A DNA stretch of 64,000 nucleotides from Jutongia huaianensis (lineage in GTDB: Bacteria; Bacillota; Clostridia; Lachnospirales; Lachnospiraceae): positions 62,001 through 126,000 of the forward strand of contig NZ_JACRSX010000001.1 in assembly GCF_014384985.1 (NCBI RefSeq). Direction: 5' to 3'. The first letter of the stretch is position 1; each line of letters opens with the position of its first letter. A program made the translations under genes and the position numbers. Below the pieces are notes generated by a model that saw only the letters and a list, made by a program, of their open reading frames with translations, was not told the origin of the DNA and made no database searches. This document shows, one piece after another, positions 8,645 through 17,673 of the stretch.

Positions 8645-10522
8645 CTAAGCCTTCCTGTCCTCATCTTCCCAGGACAATATTTTCTGTGTAATGCTTTCCG
8701 GGTCCAGCCCGTATTTTTTCTTTAATTCTGTCACACTTCCATGCTCAATAAACTGATCCGGCAGTGCAATATTTAATACCCGCATCGGTGTACCCTCATA
8801 CCATGCTGACACCGCTTCTCCAAATCCGCCGTTAAAAACACCTTCCTCCAATGTAACTACCTTGGAATGTCTCTCTTTAATCTTCTGAAGTACCTCCTCG
8901 TCAATCGGCTTGACAAAACGCATATTGACTACAGAAACCTTCTGTCCTTCTGCCTTCAGATGCTCCCTGACCCACATGGCAGTCTCCACCATATTGCCTA
9001 CCGCCAGAAGGGCGATCTCCTGCCCTTCACAGATCCATTCGGCTTTTCCCATGGTAATTTCCTGCTGATGATCCTGCAGCCCTTCCCATGCAGCTCCTCT
9101 GGAATAACGTATCGCTGTTGGTGTATTCTGCTCCAATGCAAACAGCATCATCTGCCGGAGCTCCCATGCGTTTTTAGGTGCCATCACTGTCATATTCGGC
9201 ATACTGCGTAAATAGGCAATATCAAAAATACCCTGATGAGTCTCTCCGTCACTGCCCACAAGCCCGGCACGGTCTACGGCAAACACAACCGGCAGCTTTC
9301 CAATGCAGACATCATGAAGTATCTGATCATACGCCCTCTGCAGGAAAGTAGAATATATGGCAACAACAGGCTTCAGGCCACCGGCTGCCATCCCTGCCGC
9401 AAAGGTAACCGCATGCTCCTCCGCAATCCCCACATCAAAAAATCTTTTGGGATATTTTGACGCCATCGCTGTCAGTCCCGTACCGGAAGGCATTGCAGCA
9501 GAAACTGCCACAATATCTTCCCTCTCCTTTGCCGCCTCCAGTATGGTATCACTGAAAATGTCCGTGTATGTCTTTGCTGTCTCTCCATTGTGCCGGCTGC
9601 TCCCATCCTTTATATTAAACGGGGATACGCCGTGAAAATACGACGGATTCTTTTCTGCCGGACGATATCCTTTTCCTTTATGGGTACATACATGAACGAT
9701 CACCGCTTCCTTCATTTTGGATGCACTTTGGAATGCCGTTACCATCTGATGGATATTATGACCATCAATCGGGCCGATATAAGTCAGTCCCATATCCTCA
9801 AAAAGCATTCCCGGAATAAAAATCCTTTTGATCAGGTCCTTGATCCCACGAATACGGCTGGTAAGCTTGTCCCCCAGATGTGGCAGCTTTGACAGCGCAT
9901 TTTCTACTTCTTCCTTTAACTCGGTATAATTTCCGTTGGTGCGGATCTTACCTAAATAACTGGACATACCACCTACATTTTTAGAAATCGACATCTGATT
10001 ATCATTTAATACGATCACAAGATTAGATTTTAATCTGGCAGCATTGTTCATCGCTTCATATGCCATACCGCCGGATAATGCACCGTCTCCGATCACCGCA
10101 AAGATTTTGTGGTCCTGCTTCTTGAGATCTCTTGCCTTCGCCAATCCCAAAGCAACACTGATGGAGGTAGAGCTGTGTCCGGTATCAAAGGCATCGCAGT
10201 CGCTCTCTGACTGCTTTGGAAATCCACTCATGCCTCCAAACTGACGCAGATGTTCAAAGCCATCTTTTCTGCCGGTCAGAATCTTGTGGGTATAGGACTG
10301 ATGCCCCACATCCCAGACAATTTTGTCTTCCGGAAGATTACAGCACAGATGAAGTGCCATTGTCAGCTCAACCACTCCAAGATTTGAAGCAAGGTGTCCT
10401 CCCGTATGACTGATCTTGTGTACCAGAAATTGCCGGATCTCCTTTGCCAGAGGACGAAGCTCGTCCTTTTCCATTTCCTTGATATCGTTTGGTTTTTCTA
10501 TCTTATCTAATAATTCTCCCAC
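8645..10522 (-). CDS. dxs: 1-deoxy-D-xylulose-5-phosphate synthase
   Basis: First enzyme of the MEP isoprenoid pathway: joins pyruvate and glyceraldehyde 3-phosphate using thiamine diphosphate. The 625-residue protein shows the family start HKISHTGGHLASNLGVVELT, the ThDP-binding GDGALSGGMAYEAMNN at 145-160, the catalytic DVGIAEEHAVTFAAGMA segment in the pyrimidine domain, and a transketolase C-terminal domain. The start is GTG at 10522 with a GAGGGAA ribosome site. The next gene upstream is ispA, which consumes MEP-pathway products, so the pair forms an isoprenoid unit. Confidence 0.97.
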   Translation of the reverse strand: MGELLDKIEKPNDIKEMEKDELRPLAKEIRQFLVHKISHTGGHLASNLGVVELTMALHLCCNLPEDKIVWDVGHQSYTHKILTGRKDGFEHLRQFGGMSGFPKQSESDCDAFDTGHSSTSISVALGLAKARDLKKQDHKIFAVIGDGALSGGMAYEAMNNAARLKSNLVIVLNDNQMSISKNVGGMSSYLGKIRTNGNYTELKEEVENALSKLPHLGDKLTSRIRGIKDLIKRIFIPGMLFEDMGLTYIGPIDGHNIHQMVTAFQSASKMKEAVIVHVCTHKGKGYRPAEKNPSYFHGVSPFNIKDGSSRHNGETAKTYTDIFSDTILEAAKEREDIVAVSAAMPSGTGLTAMASKYPKRFFDVGIAEEHAVTFAAGMAAGGLKPVVAIYSTFLQRAYDQILHDVCIGKLPVVFAVDRAGLVGSDGETHQGIFDIAYLRSMPNMTVMAPKNAWELRQMMLFALEQNTPTAIRYSRGAAWEGLQDHQQEITMGKAEWICEGQEIALLAVGNMVETAMWVREHLKAEGQKVSVVNMRFVKPIDEEVLQKIKERHSKVVTLEEGVFNGGFGEAVSAWYEGTPMRVLNIALPDQFIEHGSVTELKKKYGLDPESITQKILSWEDEDRKA

Positions 10523-10553
10523 GGTGTTCCCTCATTTCTCTTAAACAATGTAT

Positions 10554-11450
10554 TTATTTTGTACGGTTGATCAGGTATTCGATCAGATCCTCCAAAAACA
10601 GGTTCTTACCCGGAAGCTCCTCCAGAAGTGTCACTGCCTGATGAGAATACTCCTCCACTGCCTGATGGGATTTCTCAATACCGTAAAGTGATACATATGT
10701 TGTCTTTTCATTTTTTTCATCACTATGTACCGGCTTGCCAAGCTCCTGCGTAGTGCTGGTGCAGTCCAGAATGTCATCCTGAATCTGAAATGCCATGCCA
10801 ACGCAGCGGCCGATCTGTTCCATTTTATCCAGTGCGGAATCATCGGCTCCGGCCAATGCCGCTCCTACCATCAGAGCACCTTCCAGCAGTGCACCTGTTT
10901 TCAGGGTATAAATAAATTCCAGCACCTCCTTGTCCAGAGGCTGTCCTGTCCTTTCCACATCAACGACCTGACCTCCTACCATGCCGTACACTCCGGCTTT
11001 ACGGCTGAAGATCTGAAACGCCTTTGCTGCGGCGGAAAGATTCCCTGTCTTGTCAAAGCAGCGTGAGGCTGTCTCAAATGCATAGTTTAATAATGCATCT
11101 CCCGCAAGAATTCCCATATCCTCGCCATATACTACATGTGTCGTCTTACGTCCCCGGCGATAATCGTCATTATCCATTGCCGGCAGATCATCATGAACCA
11201 GAGAATATGTATGAACCATTTCCATTGCCGCCATAAAAGGTTCGATCACCTTTTCATCAACGCCTCCGAAAAGACGATACGCTTCCCTCATCAGGATTGG
11301 ACGGATTCTCTTTCCGCCAGCCATCAGACTATACTCCATGGCTTCAAAGATCGTCTTTTGCAGTCCCTGCTTTTCCGGCAGATACCCCTTCAAAATCTCC
11401 TCAACCTCTCTCTGTCTTTCCTGAAACGACTCCTTAAATGTCTTGTCCAT
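10554..11450 (-). CDS. ispA: Farnesyl/geranylgeranyl diphosphate synthase
   Basis: Condenses isopentenyl diphosphate with allylic diphosphates to make C15 (perhaps C20) precursors for undecaprenyl and quinone chains. The 298-residue protein carries the first aspartate-rich motif HDDLPAMDNDD (DDxxxxD form, residues 86-96), GKRIRPIL at 46-53, and the second motif QIQDDILD in the C-terminal half. The insertion in the first Asp motif is the bacterial type II FPP synthase pattern. Chain length cannot be fixed from sequence alone. It lies between xseB and dxs on the same strand. Confidence 0.94.
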   Translation of the reverse strand: MDKTFKESFQERQREVEEILKGYLPEKQGLQKTIFEAMEYSLMAGGKRIRPILMREAYRLFGGVDEKVIEPFMAAMEMVHTYSLVHDDLPAMDNDDYRRGRKTTHVVYGEDMGILAGDALLNYAFETASRCFDKTGNLSAAAKAFQIFSRKAGVYGMVGGQVVDVERTGQPLDKEVLEFIYTLKTGALLEGALMVGAALAGADDSALDKMEQIGRCVGMAFQIQDDILDCTSTTQELGKPVHSDEKNEKTTYVSLYGIEKSHQAVEEYSHQAVTLLEELPGKNLFLEDLIEYLINRTK

Positions 11451-11522
11451 AATTTAACCATACCTTCCTGCGGTTCTGCCTCCCGGTCAGCTGCCGCTTT
11501 CTTTATTTGTCATATGTCAGCG

Positions 11523-11717
11523 TTACTCTTCTCCATTTTCCAGCACGATCAGCTTTTTCTCGACGCGGTCAATGGAATTGCTGCAGTTTTTGATCAGCTT
11601 CATTCCCTCTTCGTATTTTTTAAAAGAATCTTCCAGGGTCATATCGCCCGTTTTCATCTGCTCTATGATCGTTTCAAGCTGTTCAAAGGATTCCTCCAGA
11701 GATACTTTCTTTGCCAT
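11523..11717 (-). CDS. xseB: Exodeoxyribonuclease VII small subunit
   Basis: A 64-residue protein matching the XseB family: MAKKVSLEESFEQLETIIEQ with 'MTLEDSFKKYEEGMKLIKNC' in the second helix, the usual helical hairpin that binds the C-terminus of XseA. Exonuclease VII degrades single-stranded DNA from both ends. Its start follows the xseA stop by 2 bases. Confidence 0.95.
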   Translation of the reverse strand: MAKKVSLEESFEQLETIIEQMKTGDMTLEDSFKKYEEGMKLIKNCSNSIDRVEKKLIVLENGEE

Positions 11718-11719
11718 AA

Positions 11720-12931
11720 TCAGCCTCCGTTTTTCTGTCCTGTTATCTCATCCACTGTTACCTTCGCCTTGCCGTCCGCAAAGGTCAGCATCAGATGCTG
11801 TCCCTTTGTCAGCCGGCTGACGGAATCGATGTGACTGCCACTTTCATCGGCCGTATAAGTATAGCCGCTCTGCAGCTTCTGCAAAGGAGAAAGTCCCTTC
11901 ATCTCCTCCGCATATAATGCCAGCCTGTGCTTTGTCTCCGTAAGCTGCCGCTCCATCATACGCTGCAGCCTCTCCTGGCAATCTGCCAGATACAGCCTTT
12001 TCTGCCGCAACATATCCTCCGGACTTACATGCTGCAGTAAAACCATATATTTCTGCAGCTCCAGTTTGCGTACCCGCAGGATCTGCTCTATGGACTCCCG
12101 GAGATCATAACGGTATTCACTGAGTCCAATCTCAAACTCCCGCCACGCATATACCGCCAGCTCTGCTGCAGCAGACGGCGTCGGTGCCCTGAGATCTGCT
12201 GCATAATCAGAGATCGTCGTATCTGTCTCATGACCAACCGCCGAAATGATCGGCTTGGTGCAGGCTGCGATCACCCTGGCAAGTTTCTCATCATTAAAGC
12301 ACCACAGATCCTCTACCGATCCTCCGCCACGCCCTATAATAATCGTATCTACATCTGTTTTTTCAAAATAACGGATCCCGTCAATCACAGTCCCGGCTGC
12401 TCCCTCCCCCTGCACCTTCGCCGGATACAGATAAAGCTGCACATAAGGGTTGCGCCGGTAAGTAACATTACAGATATCCTGTATGACTGCTCCGGTCTTT
12501 GCCGTGACGATACCGATCTTAGATGCAAATCTGGGAATTTGTTTTTTTCTTTGTTCGTCAAAAAGCCCCTCTGATAAGAGGCGCTTTTTTAATTTTTCGT
12601 ATTCTTCATATAATCTGCCCACACCATCCTGAACAATGCTCTGGGCATAAAGCTGGTATCTGCCATCTCTCTCAAAAACACTGATCCTGCCGGTTACGAT
12701 CACACTCTGTCCGTCCTCCAGTGTAAAGTCAAGGCCTTTACGCTGCGAGGAAAACATCACGCAGGAAATCGCCGCCCCGGCATCCTTCAGGGTAAAATAA
12801 ATATGACCGGAGTAATGATACTTGCACCCGGATATCTCTCCCTTAACCTGAATCCCGGAAAGAGTATAATCCTGCTTGAAAAGATTCGCAATATACCGGT
12901 TGATCTGAGACACAGTCACTGCTCTGCTCAT
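11720..12931 (-). CDS. xseA: Exodeoxyribonuclease VII large subunit
   Basis: A 403-residue catalytic subunit of exonuclease VII. It has the N-terminal OB-fold (TVSQINRYIANLFKQDYTLS, GEISGCKYHYSGHIYFTLKD) and the catalytic core with IIIGRGGGSVEDLWCFNDE near residue 190 and SAVGHETDTTISDYAADLRA after it, then a coiled coil and a short C-terminal region with LQSGYTYT. Length and motif order are normal. It is tightly packed between nusB (2 bases) and xseB (2 bases). Confidence 0.97.
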   Translation of the reverse strand: MSRAVTVSQINRYIANLFKQDYTLSGIQVKGEISGCKYHYSGHIYFTLKDAGAAISCVMFSSQRKGLDFTLEDGQSVIVTGRISVFERDGRYQLYAQSIVQDGVGRLYEEYEKLKKRLLSEGLFDEQRKKQIPRFASKIGIVTAKTGAVIQDICNVTYRRNPYVQLYLYPAKVQGEGAAGTVIDGIRYFEKTDVDTIIIGRGGGSVEDLWCFNDEKLARVIAACTKPIISAVGHETDTTISDYAADLRAPTPSAAAELAVYAWREFEIGLSEYRYDLRESIEQILRVRKLELQKYMVLLQHVSPEDMLRQKRLYLADCQERLQRMMERQLTETKHRLALYAEEMKGLSPLQKLQSGYTYTADESGSHIDSVSRLTKGQHLMLTFADGKAKVTVDEITGQKNGG

Positions 12932-12933
12932 AT

Positions 12934-13377
12934 TTATTCCTCCGCGCCGTCCCTGACAACAGAACCCAGCACTCCATTTACAAAGGCTGGAGATTTATCT
13001 GTTCCGTAAAGCTTTGCCAGCTCCACAGCCTCATTGACCGCCACACCTGCCGGTACATCCTCATCATACTGTATCTCATAAATCGCCAGGCGAAGTGCTG
13101 TAATGTCTGCCTTTGCAAGACGTTTGAGAGACCAGCCGTTAGACTTCTCCTCAATCTTGCGGTCAATCTCCTCCAGATGCTCTGCGACTGCATAAAATTT
13201 CTGTTTCAGCTCCTCGCGAACCTTCTCCAGACGTTCCTGCGACTCCTCTGCTGCATCCGCATCATTTCCAATATCACTTAAATATGTGGAAACCTGATCG
13301 TCCAGCTCCGTCTTCGGATAAAAATCCAGCAAAAACAGCAGCTTAAATAAATGTTCTCTGACCTTTTTTCTTGTCAT
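12934..13377 (-). CDS. nusB: Transcription antitermination factor NusB
   Basis: A 147-residue all-helical RNA-binding protein that joins NusE at boxA in rRNA antitermination. Family markers are MTRKKVREHLFKLLFLLDF at the N-terminus, 'WSLKRLAKADITALRLAIYEI' in the middle, and 'AVNEAVELAKLYGTDKSPAFVNGVLGSV' near the C-terminus. A Glu-rich segment (residues 40-75) is somewhat longer than in short homologues. It is flanked by asp23 and xseA in the conserved order. Confidence 0.96.
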   Translation of the reverse strand: MTRKKVREHLFKLLFLLDFYPKTELDDQVSTYLSDIGNDADAAEESQERLEKVREELKQKFYAVAEHLEEIDRKIEEKSNGWSLKRLAKADITALRLAIYEIQYDEDVPAGVAVNEAVELAKLYGTDKSPAFVNGVLGSVVRDGAEE

Positions 13378-13400
13378 GTTTTTGTACCTATACCTTTAAA

Positions 13401-13781
13401 TTAATTTTCTTCCAGTTTTACACCGGCAATGCGGACATTGACCTCTGAAACAGAAAGTCCTGTCATATTTTCGATCTGCTGGCTGACTCTCTCCTGTACC
13501 TGCCCGGATACCTCAGGAATACTGTATCCATAGTTTACCACAACCATCATATCTACACGGACAATGCCTCCCTCCATCAAGATCTTTACTCCCTTGGAAA
13601 GATTCTTCATACCCAGTTTGCCGATCAGCTCATTGGTGATATTCCCGGCCATAGAATAGACACCATCTATCTCAGTTGCTGCTAATGCAGCAATTGCAGC
13701 GACCACATCAGATGCAATCTTTACCTCGCCCAGTTCTTTTTTCTTCGTAATATATTCTCTCGAAGTCTGCTCCTTTGCCAC
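13401..13781 (-). CDS. Asp23/Gls24 family protein (YqhY-like)
   Basis: A 126-residue Asp23/Gls24 family protein. The core 'IASDVVAAIAALAATEIDGVYSM' and 'VRVDMMVVVNYGYSIPEVSGQVQERVSQQIENMTGLSVSEVNVRI' match the family. The member at this locus in Bacillus (YqhY) has been linked to control of acetyl-CoA carboxylase and fatty acid synthesis; acc genes are not in this window, so that role is only an analogy. It appears to be the first gene of the asp23-nusB-xseAB-ispA-dxs unit. Confidence 0.9.
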   Translation of the reverse strand: MAKEQTSREYITKKKELGEVKIASDVVAAIAALAATEIDGVYSMAGNITNELIGKLGMKNLSKGVKILMEGGIVRVDMMVVVNYGYSIPEVSGQVQERVSQQIENMTGLSVSEVNVRIAGVKLEEN

Positions 13782-13834
13782 GACACTCTACCTCCTTTGT
13801 TTCTTTTATAAAATTTTGCCAATTATTCTAGTTT

Positions 13835-13862
13835 ATTATACCAAATCTCCTCATATTTGCAA
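13835..13862 (-). promoter_or_regulatory. Sigma-A promoter for the asp23-nusB-xse-isp operon
   Basis: Minus-strand TTGCAA (13857-13862), 16 bases, TATAAT (13835-13840), followed 50 bases later by the asp23 start with an AAAGGAGG site. It separates vegetative expression of this block from the sporulation-specific spoIIIA operon upstream. Confidence 0.65.
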
Positions 13863-13880
13863 GCAGACTTAATCATAACT

Positions 13881-14600
13881 TTATTTTACCGCCACCGGTG
13901 TGATCACAATATGATCTGCGGATATATTTGTTTTTCGGGTGACAATATCTGTGATCTGTGCCAGCTGCTGCTGCGTCAGTTCCCCGGCATTGACGATCAC
14001 ATCTGCACTTCCCTTTTCAATGCTGACCACAGAATCGGTAAAGCCTTTTGCTTCCAGCATCAGCTCCGCTGCACTTTCCATCTGGGCATCCTTTGTCAGC
14101 TGCGCCACCTGGTCTATGGCACTTTTTTTATCCTTTGATGCGATCTTATCATTATTAATAATTGTCATCAGTGTCTCTTTATTTTTGGCACGGCTCTGTT
14201 CTCTGGACAATTTTGCCGAAGAAAAATAATCTGCTCCCAGCGAATTTGAGACCATGACGGCCTCCCCCGGATTTTCCTCGGAGGCAGACTTCAGTTCCCC
14301 GCTGTCAGCTACCGTATAATCTTCTCCATTGTCCTCCGCCGAAATATCTGTCGTTGTCTGTGCAGAGGTTTCCTTGCTTTCCTTCGTCTGCTTTTTTTCT
14401 TCTTTGCCATCCGCTGCCGCTTCATTTTCCGCCTGTGCCTGCTCCTCCGGTGCCGCCGTCTGTTTCCCACTCAGGGACATCACGTTTTTTAGTCCGTTTT
14501 TGTTAATCTCCTCCCCGGTAAAATTCAGATATCCTGCCACAGCGATCAATACCGCCAGGGCCGTTATGATCCATTGATTTTTTCTCGCAAATTTTTTCAT
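13881..14600 (-). CDS. spoIIIAH: Stage III sporulation protein AH
   Basis: A 239-residue mother-cell protein of the SpoIIIA-SpoIIQ channel between mother cell and forespore. One N-terminal membrane segment (NQWIITALAVLIAVAGYLNF) is followed by a low-complexity Glu/Ala/Lys linker (about residues 50-120) and a C-terminal ring-building YscJ/FliF-like domain (REQSRAKNKETLMTIINND... ADHIVITP). It is the last gene of the spoIIIA operon, as usual, and ends 100 bases before asp23. Confidence 0.93.
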   Translation of the reverse strand: MKKFARKNQWIITALAVLIAVAGYLNFTGEEINKNGLKNVMSLSGKQTAAPEEQAQAENEAAADGKEEKKQTKESKETSAQTTTDISAEDNGEDYTVADSGELKSASEENPGEAVMVSNSLGADYFSSAKLSREQSRAKNKETLMTIINNDKIASKDKKSAIDQVAQLTKDAQMESAAELMLEAKGFTDSVVSIEKGSADVIVNAGELTQQQLAQITDIVTRKTNISADHIVITPVAVK

Positions 14601-14634
14601 AGCTTCACCTTTTCCTTTCCTTCACAGATTTTTG

Positions 14635-15282
14635 CTATTCGGGACTACCCATTTTCATCACTTTAATTTTATGTGCCTCTATAGGAAATAATGCCTCGAC
14701 AGCTGCAATTATTTCCGAATCGATCACGCCTGTTCCCGCCCCCTGTGCCACCACCAGCACTCCCTCTACCTGCGGAGACTGGATCTGTACAATATACGGT
14801 TCCTTCCCTTCCTCCCCCACAAGCACCGGTTCCTGCTTCGTGCTGCCGGAGGTCTGGCTGCGGGTGCCGCCGGCACTGTCCGTCTCGTTGGTGCTGCTGT
14901 TGGAAATATCCTCCTGCTGCAATGCCTTCTTTTCCTCCGAAGAAGCAATCGTAACCATCACCTCTACTTTACCAATCCCCTCAACCTTCGAAAGTAATTT
15001 CTGCAACTGCTGTTCCTGCTTTCCGGCATACGCCTCCATTGCATCTGCTGCCGTATCCTGCGCTTTTTCCTGTACATTTTTCTGGTCTGTCCCATTTCTG
15101 GTACTATCCACTTTTCCGAACAGTCCTGCTGACGGCATGGATAATATCAGCAGAAATATTCCCGCCAGGATCATAATGATGATTTTTGATAAACCAATCT
15201 CCGACCATTTGATGGGTTCCTTTTCCTGCTTTTTTTGCTGCCTGCGAAGTCCTTCTATTAATTTTTTCCACATTTTTTCCAT
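14635..15282 (-). CDS. spoIIIAG: Stage III sporulation protein AG
   Basis: A 215-residue membrane protein that forms a large oligomeric ring in the forespore-mother cell channel. A single N-terminal membrane helix (LSKIIIMILAGIFLLILSMP, residues 29-48) precedes the periplasmic-like ring-building domain with 'LLSKVEGIGKVEVMVTIASSEEK' and the C-terminal 'VEGVLVVAQGAGTGVIDSEIIAAVEALF', both family hallmarks. A Ser/Thr/Gly insertion lies between. The N-terminus overlaps the end of spoIIIAF by 25 bases. Confidence 0.94.
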   Translation of the reverse strand: MEKMWKKLIEGLRRQQKKQEKEPIKWSEIGLSKIIIMILAGIFLLILSMPSAGLFGKVDSTRNGTDQKNVQEKAQDTAADAMEAYAGKQEQQLQKLLSKVEGIGKVEVMVTIASSEEKKALQQEDISNSSTNETDSAGGTRSQTSGSTKQEPVLVGEEGKEPYIVQIQSPQVEGVLVVAQGAGTGVIDSEIIAAVEALFPIEAHKIKVMKMGSPE

Positions 15283-15875
15283 ACAATCACCTTCTTTTTG
15301 GAAAGTTCATATTTTTTACAGATCTGCTGCTGTAATTTGACCGTATCTGCATCTGTGGTAACAGAGCCTGTTTTCAATTTATGATCCATCTGATCATCGA
15401 TCACAATATCCTGCACCCGGATGGAACTGCCTTTCCCCGGTGCAGACACCGGAATATTATCATTTTCCAAAATTACTGTCACCTGCTTCAGCTGCAGACT
15501 TCCCTTCCTGTTCTTTTTCAATGCCACATCCACCTTCCGGGGTGTTTTCCCCTCCTTTTCCACCATAGTATTCACCTGTTCCTCCAGCTCTGACCTGCAT
15601 CGCCTGAGCATAATTTTTTCAAAGTCTCCCTCTGCCAGCTTTGTTTCCTGCTCTAACTGATCCATTTCACCCTGAAACAGCTTTTCCTCCAGATATTTTC
15701 CAATCTGATCCGTGTCCGATATCCGGGATAGTATCGGGCTGACGCAGAGAACGATCAGTATCATTCCTCCCACAAACCGGAATATCTCCCGAAACCCATG
15801 GCTTGTCACAAGTCCCTGCAATACATTGATCATAATGACATATACAAGAATATTCTGAATCATCTGCCCAAACAT
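15258..15875 (-). CDS. spoIIIAF: Stage III sporulation protein AF
   Basis: A 205-residue protein with two N-terminal membrane helices (residues 7-27 and 31-51, including GGMILIVLCVSPIL) and a soluble C-terminal domain, matching SpoIIIAF in topology and position. It is a structural part of the mother-cell half of the SpoIIIA complex. It lies 58 bases after spoIIIAE and overlaps spoIIIAG. Confidence 0.9.
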   Translation of the reverse strand: MFGQMIQNILVYVIMINVLQGLVTSHGFREIFRFVGGMILIVLCVSPILSRISDTDQIGKYLEEKLFQGEMDQLEQETKLAEGDFEKIMLRRCRSELEEQVNTMVEKEGKTPRKVDVALKKNRKGSLQLKQVTVILENDNIPVSAPGKGSSIRVQDIVIDDQMDHKLKTGSVTTDADTVKLQQQICKKYELSKKKVIVWKKCGKN

Positions 15876-15933
15876 TGATCTCCTCCCGGAAAGTTTCCTC
15901 TAACTGATTATTTTTATATATAATATTCGATCG

Positions 15934-17010
15934 TCACGTCGTAAAAGCACTGATCACTGCGATCGAAGAGATAAATAGCAAGGCTCCCACTCCCACCGTA
16001 TAGATATAGAGATCCACTGCCTTTACCGCACCTCCCAGGCCCCGGATCAGCCTTCTATCAGAAACCGGCTGCAGCACAGCCGCCGCAAGCTGCAATAGGA
16101 TACGACTGACCACCATTTGCAGCAAGGGTACGGCACACACAAAGAACACGGCGATCACACCGGCCACTCCCACTGCATTTTTTACCAGCTTTCCCGCACA
16201 AAGTACCGTCTGGAGCACCGAGCTGACAGAACCTCCTACTCCCGGCAGTGCTCCTCCCATCCGGACCACTGCCATATTTTTCACTTCTGCACTCACCGGT
16301 ATAATAAGCCCCTGTATGACATTCATTCCCATCATCAGCCCAAACACGGCTTTTACCCCAAACCGCACACCGTCCCGGATCAGTTCCGCCATTTTGGAGA
16401 ACATATCCTGCTCTGAAAGCTGATTGACCACCTGCAGAAAAAAATACAGATGGATCGCCGGCAATGCAAGTCCCGCCAGCAGCCAGTTAACGACCATGAT
16501 CATTGTCAGGGCAAATTCATAATAAGCCCCGGCAGCTACACCTCCCTGTGTAAAGGAAAGACTGATAAAAAATGCCGGTATCATTACCTTTACAAATGTC
16601 AGCAGATTTTCCAGAGTATTTCCTGCCAGCCAGGCAATCTGCAAAAACGATGAGGATAATGTAACAAAAAATAACATATATACAATATAAAAGGCTGTCT
16701 TTGCGACCTCCCTGCCCTGCAGTATTTTGGAAAAGTTTGAAAATACCGCCCCCACCAGCGCAATGGCAAGAATTGAAACAAACAGCTTCCGATCCTGTGA
16801 AAAGGCTGACGCTGCAATCTCCCACATCATTGTGGAGATATTGTCCAGGGTATCCGCCTTCCCACTATGCATCAGACTTCGAACCATTTCCGAAAAAGAA
16901 AAGCTGTTCTCTCCCATGATCTGGTCCAGCATCTGTTGGATCTGGTCATAGGATAACTCGTCCATCAGACTGTCATACAGCCCTGTCTCTGTGCTTCCAT
17001 ATGTACTCAT
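15934..17010 (-). CDS. spoIIIAE: Stage III sporulation protein AE
   Basis: A 358-residue polytopic membrane protein of the SpoIIIA channel, with about seven or eight hydrophobic helices from residue 75 on and the conserved 'GGALPGVGGSVSSVLQTVLCAGKLVKNAVGVAG' region. The ATG at 17010 was chosen over an in-frame start 21 codons upstream because AAGGGGG precedes it at good spacing and because the longer form would run into spoIIIAD. Oddly, no N-terminal signal sequence is visible with either start, although Bacillus SpoIIIAE has one. Confidence 0.92.
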   Translation of the reverse strand: MSTYGSTETGLYDSLMDELSYDQIQQMLDQIMGENSFSFSEMVRSLMHSGKADTLDNISTMMWEIAASAFSQDRKLFVSILAIALVGAVFSNFSKILQGREVAKTAFYIVYMLFFVTLSSSFLQIAWLAGNTLENLLTFVKVMIPAFFISLSFTQGGVAAGAYYEFALTMIMVVNWLLAGLALPAIHLYFFLQVVNQLSEQDMFSKMAELIRDGVRFGVKAVFGLMMGMNVIQGLIIPVSAEVKNMAVVRMGGALPGVGGSVSSVLQTVLCAGKLVKNAVGVAGVIAVFFVCAVPLLQMVVSRILLQLAAAVLQPVSDRRLIRGLGGAVKAVDLYIYTVGVGALLFISSIAVISAFTT

Positions 17011-17032
17011 CCGATTCCCCCTTCTTTTCTGT

Positions 17033-17425
17033 TTATCCGACCCCTCCCGGAACAAATTGCAGCAATACTTCAAACAAAGCAGATAATACCGGCAGACTGA
17101 CTGCCAGCAGCATTAATTTACCAAAAAATTCAATCTGTCCTGCCACTGCCCCATATCCGGCATCTCTGCAGAGGTTCGCTCCAAGCTCCGCCATATAAGT
17201 GACGGCGATCATTTTAAATAAGACCTTAATATAAATACTTCCACTGCCCAGATATTCCTGAAGTGTTTTCAGATAACGGAGCAGATCCCGTATCCTCCAT
17301 ACGGCCAGCGAGCTGATCAGCATACATGCCGTCAGAATGATAAGCATACTAAACTCCGGTTTATCCTTTTTCAGGGGAATTGCCAGCAGGACTGACATAA
17401 TGCCAATCATAACAACCTTTTCCAT
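17033..17425 (-). CDS. spoIIIAD: Stage III sporulation protein AD
   Basis: A 130-residue membrane protein with four hydrophobic segments and the family pattern 'IKVLFKMIAVTYMAELGANLCRDAGYGAVAGQIEFFGKLMLL'. Part of the SpoIIIA complex; AC and AD are related to each other and are thought to form a membrane export-apparatus-like unit. Ends 22 bases before the chosen spoIIIAE start. Confidence 0.94.
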   Translation of the reverse strand: MEKVVMIGIMSVLLAIPLKKDKPEFSMLIILTACMLISSLAVWRIRDLLRYLKTLQEYLGSGSIYIKVLFKMIAVTYMAELGANLCRDAGYGAVAGQIEFFGKLMLLAVSLPVLSALFEVLLQFVPGGVG

Positions 17426-17458
17426 ATCCCTTCTCCTGTTCTTTTCTGCCGGATCACA

Positions 17459-17653
17459 TCACAAGGAAAACAATTCCTGTATGGAACGAAACAGCTCCAA
17501 TATATATGGGATCACCCATAAAAGCACCAGGATCAGTCCGGACAGACTCACGAGAAATGCCTGTTCCTCCCTCCCCGCATGCTTTAAGATCTGTCCCATC
17601 ACGGAAACAAGAATTCCCACCGCTGCGATCCGAAAAATCAAGTTTATGCTCAT
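17459..17653 (-). CDS. spoIIIAC: Stage III sporulation protein AC
   Basis: A 64-residue protein with two membrane helices and the sequence 'IFRIAAVGILVSVMGQILKHAGREEQAF', the SpoIIIAC signature. Length is exactly that of the family. Lies between spoIIIAB and spoIIIAD. Confidence 0.94.
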   Translation of the reverse strand: MSINLIFRIAAVGILVSVMGQILKHAGREEQAFLVSLSGLILVLLWVIPYILELFRSIQELFSL

Positions 17654-17673
17654 GCCTTCCCGCCTTTCCCGTC

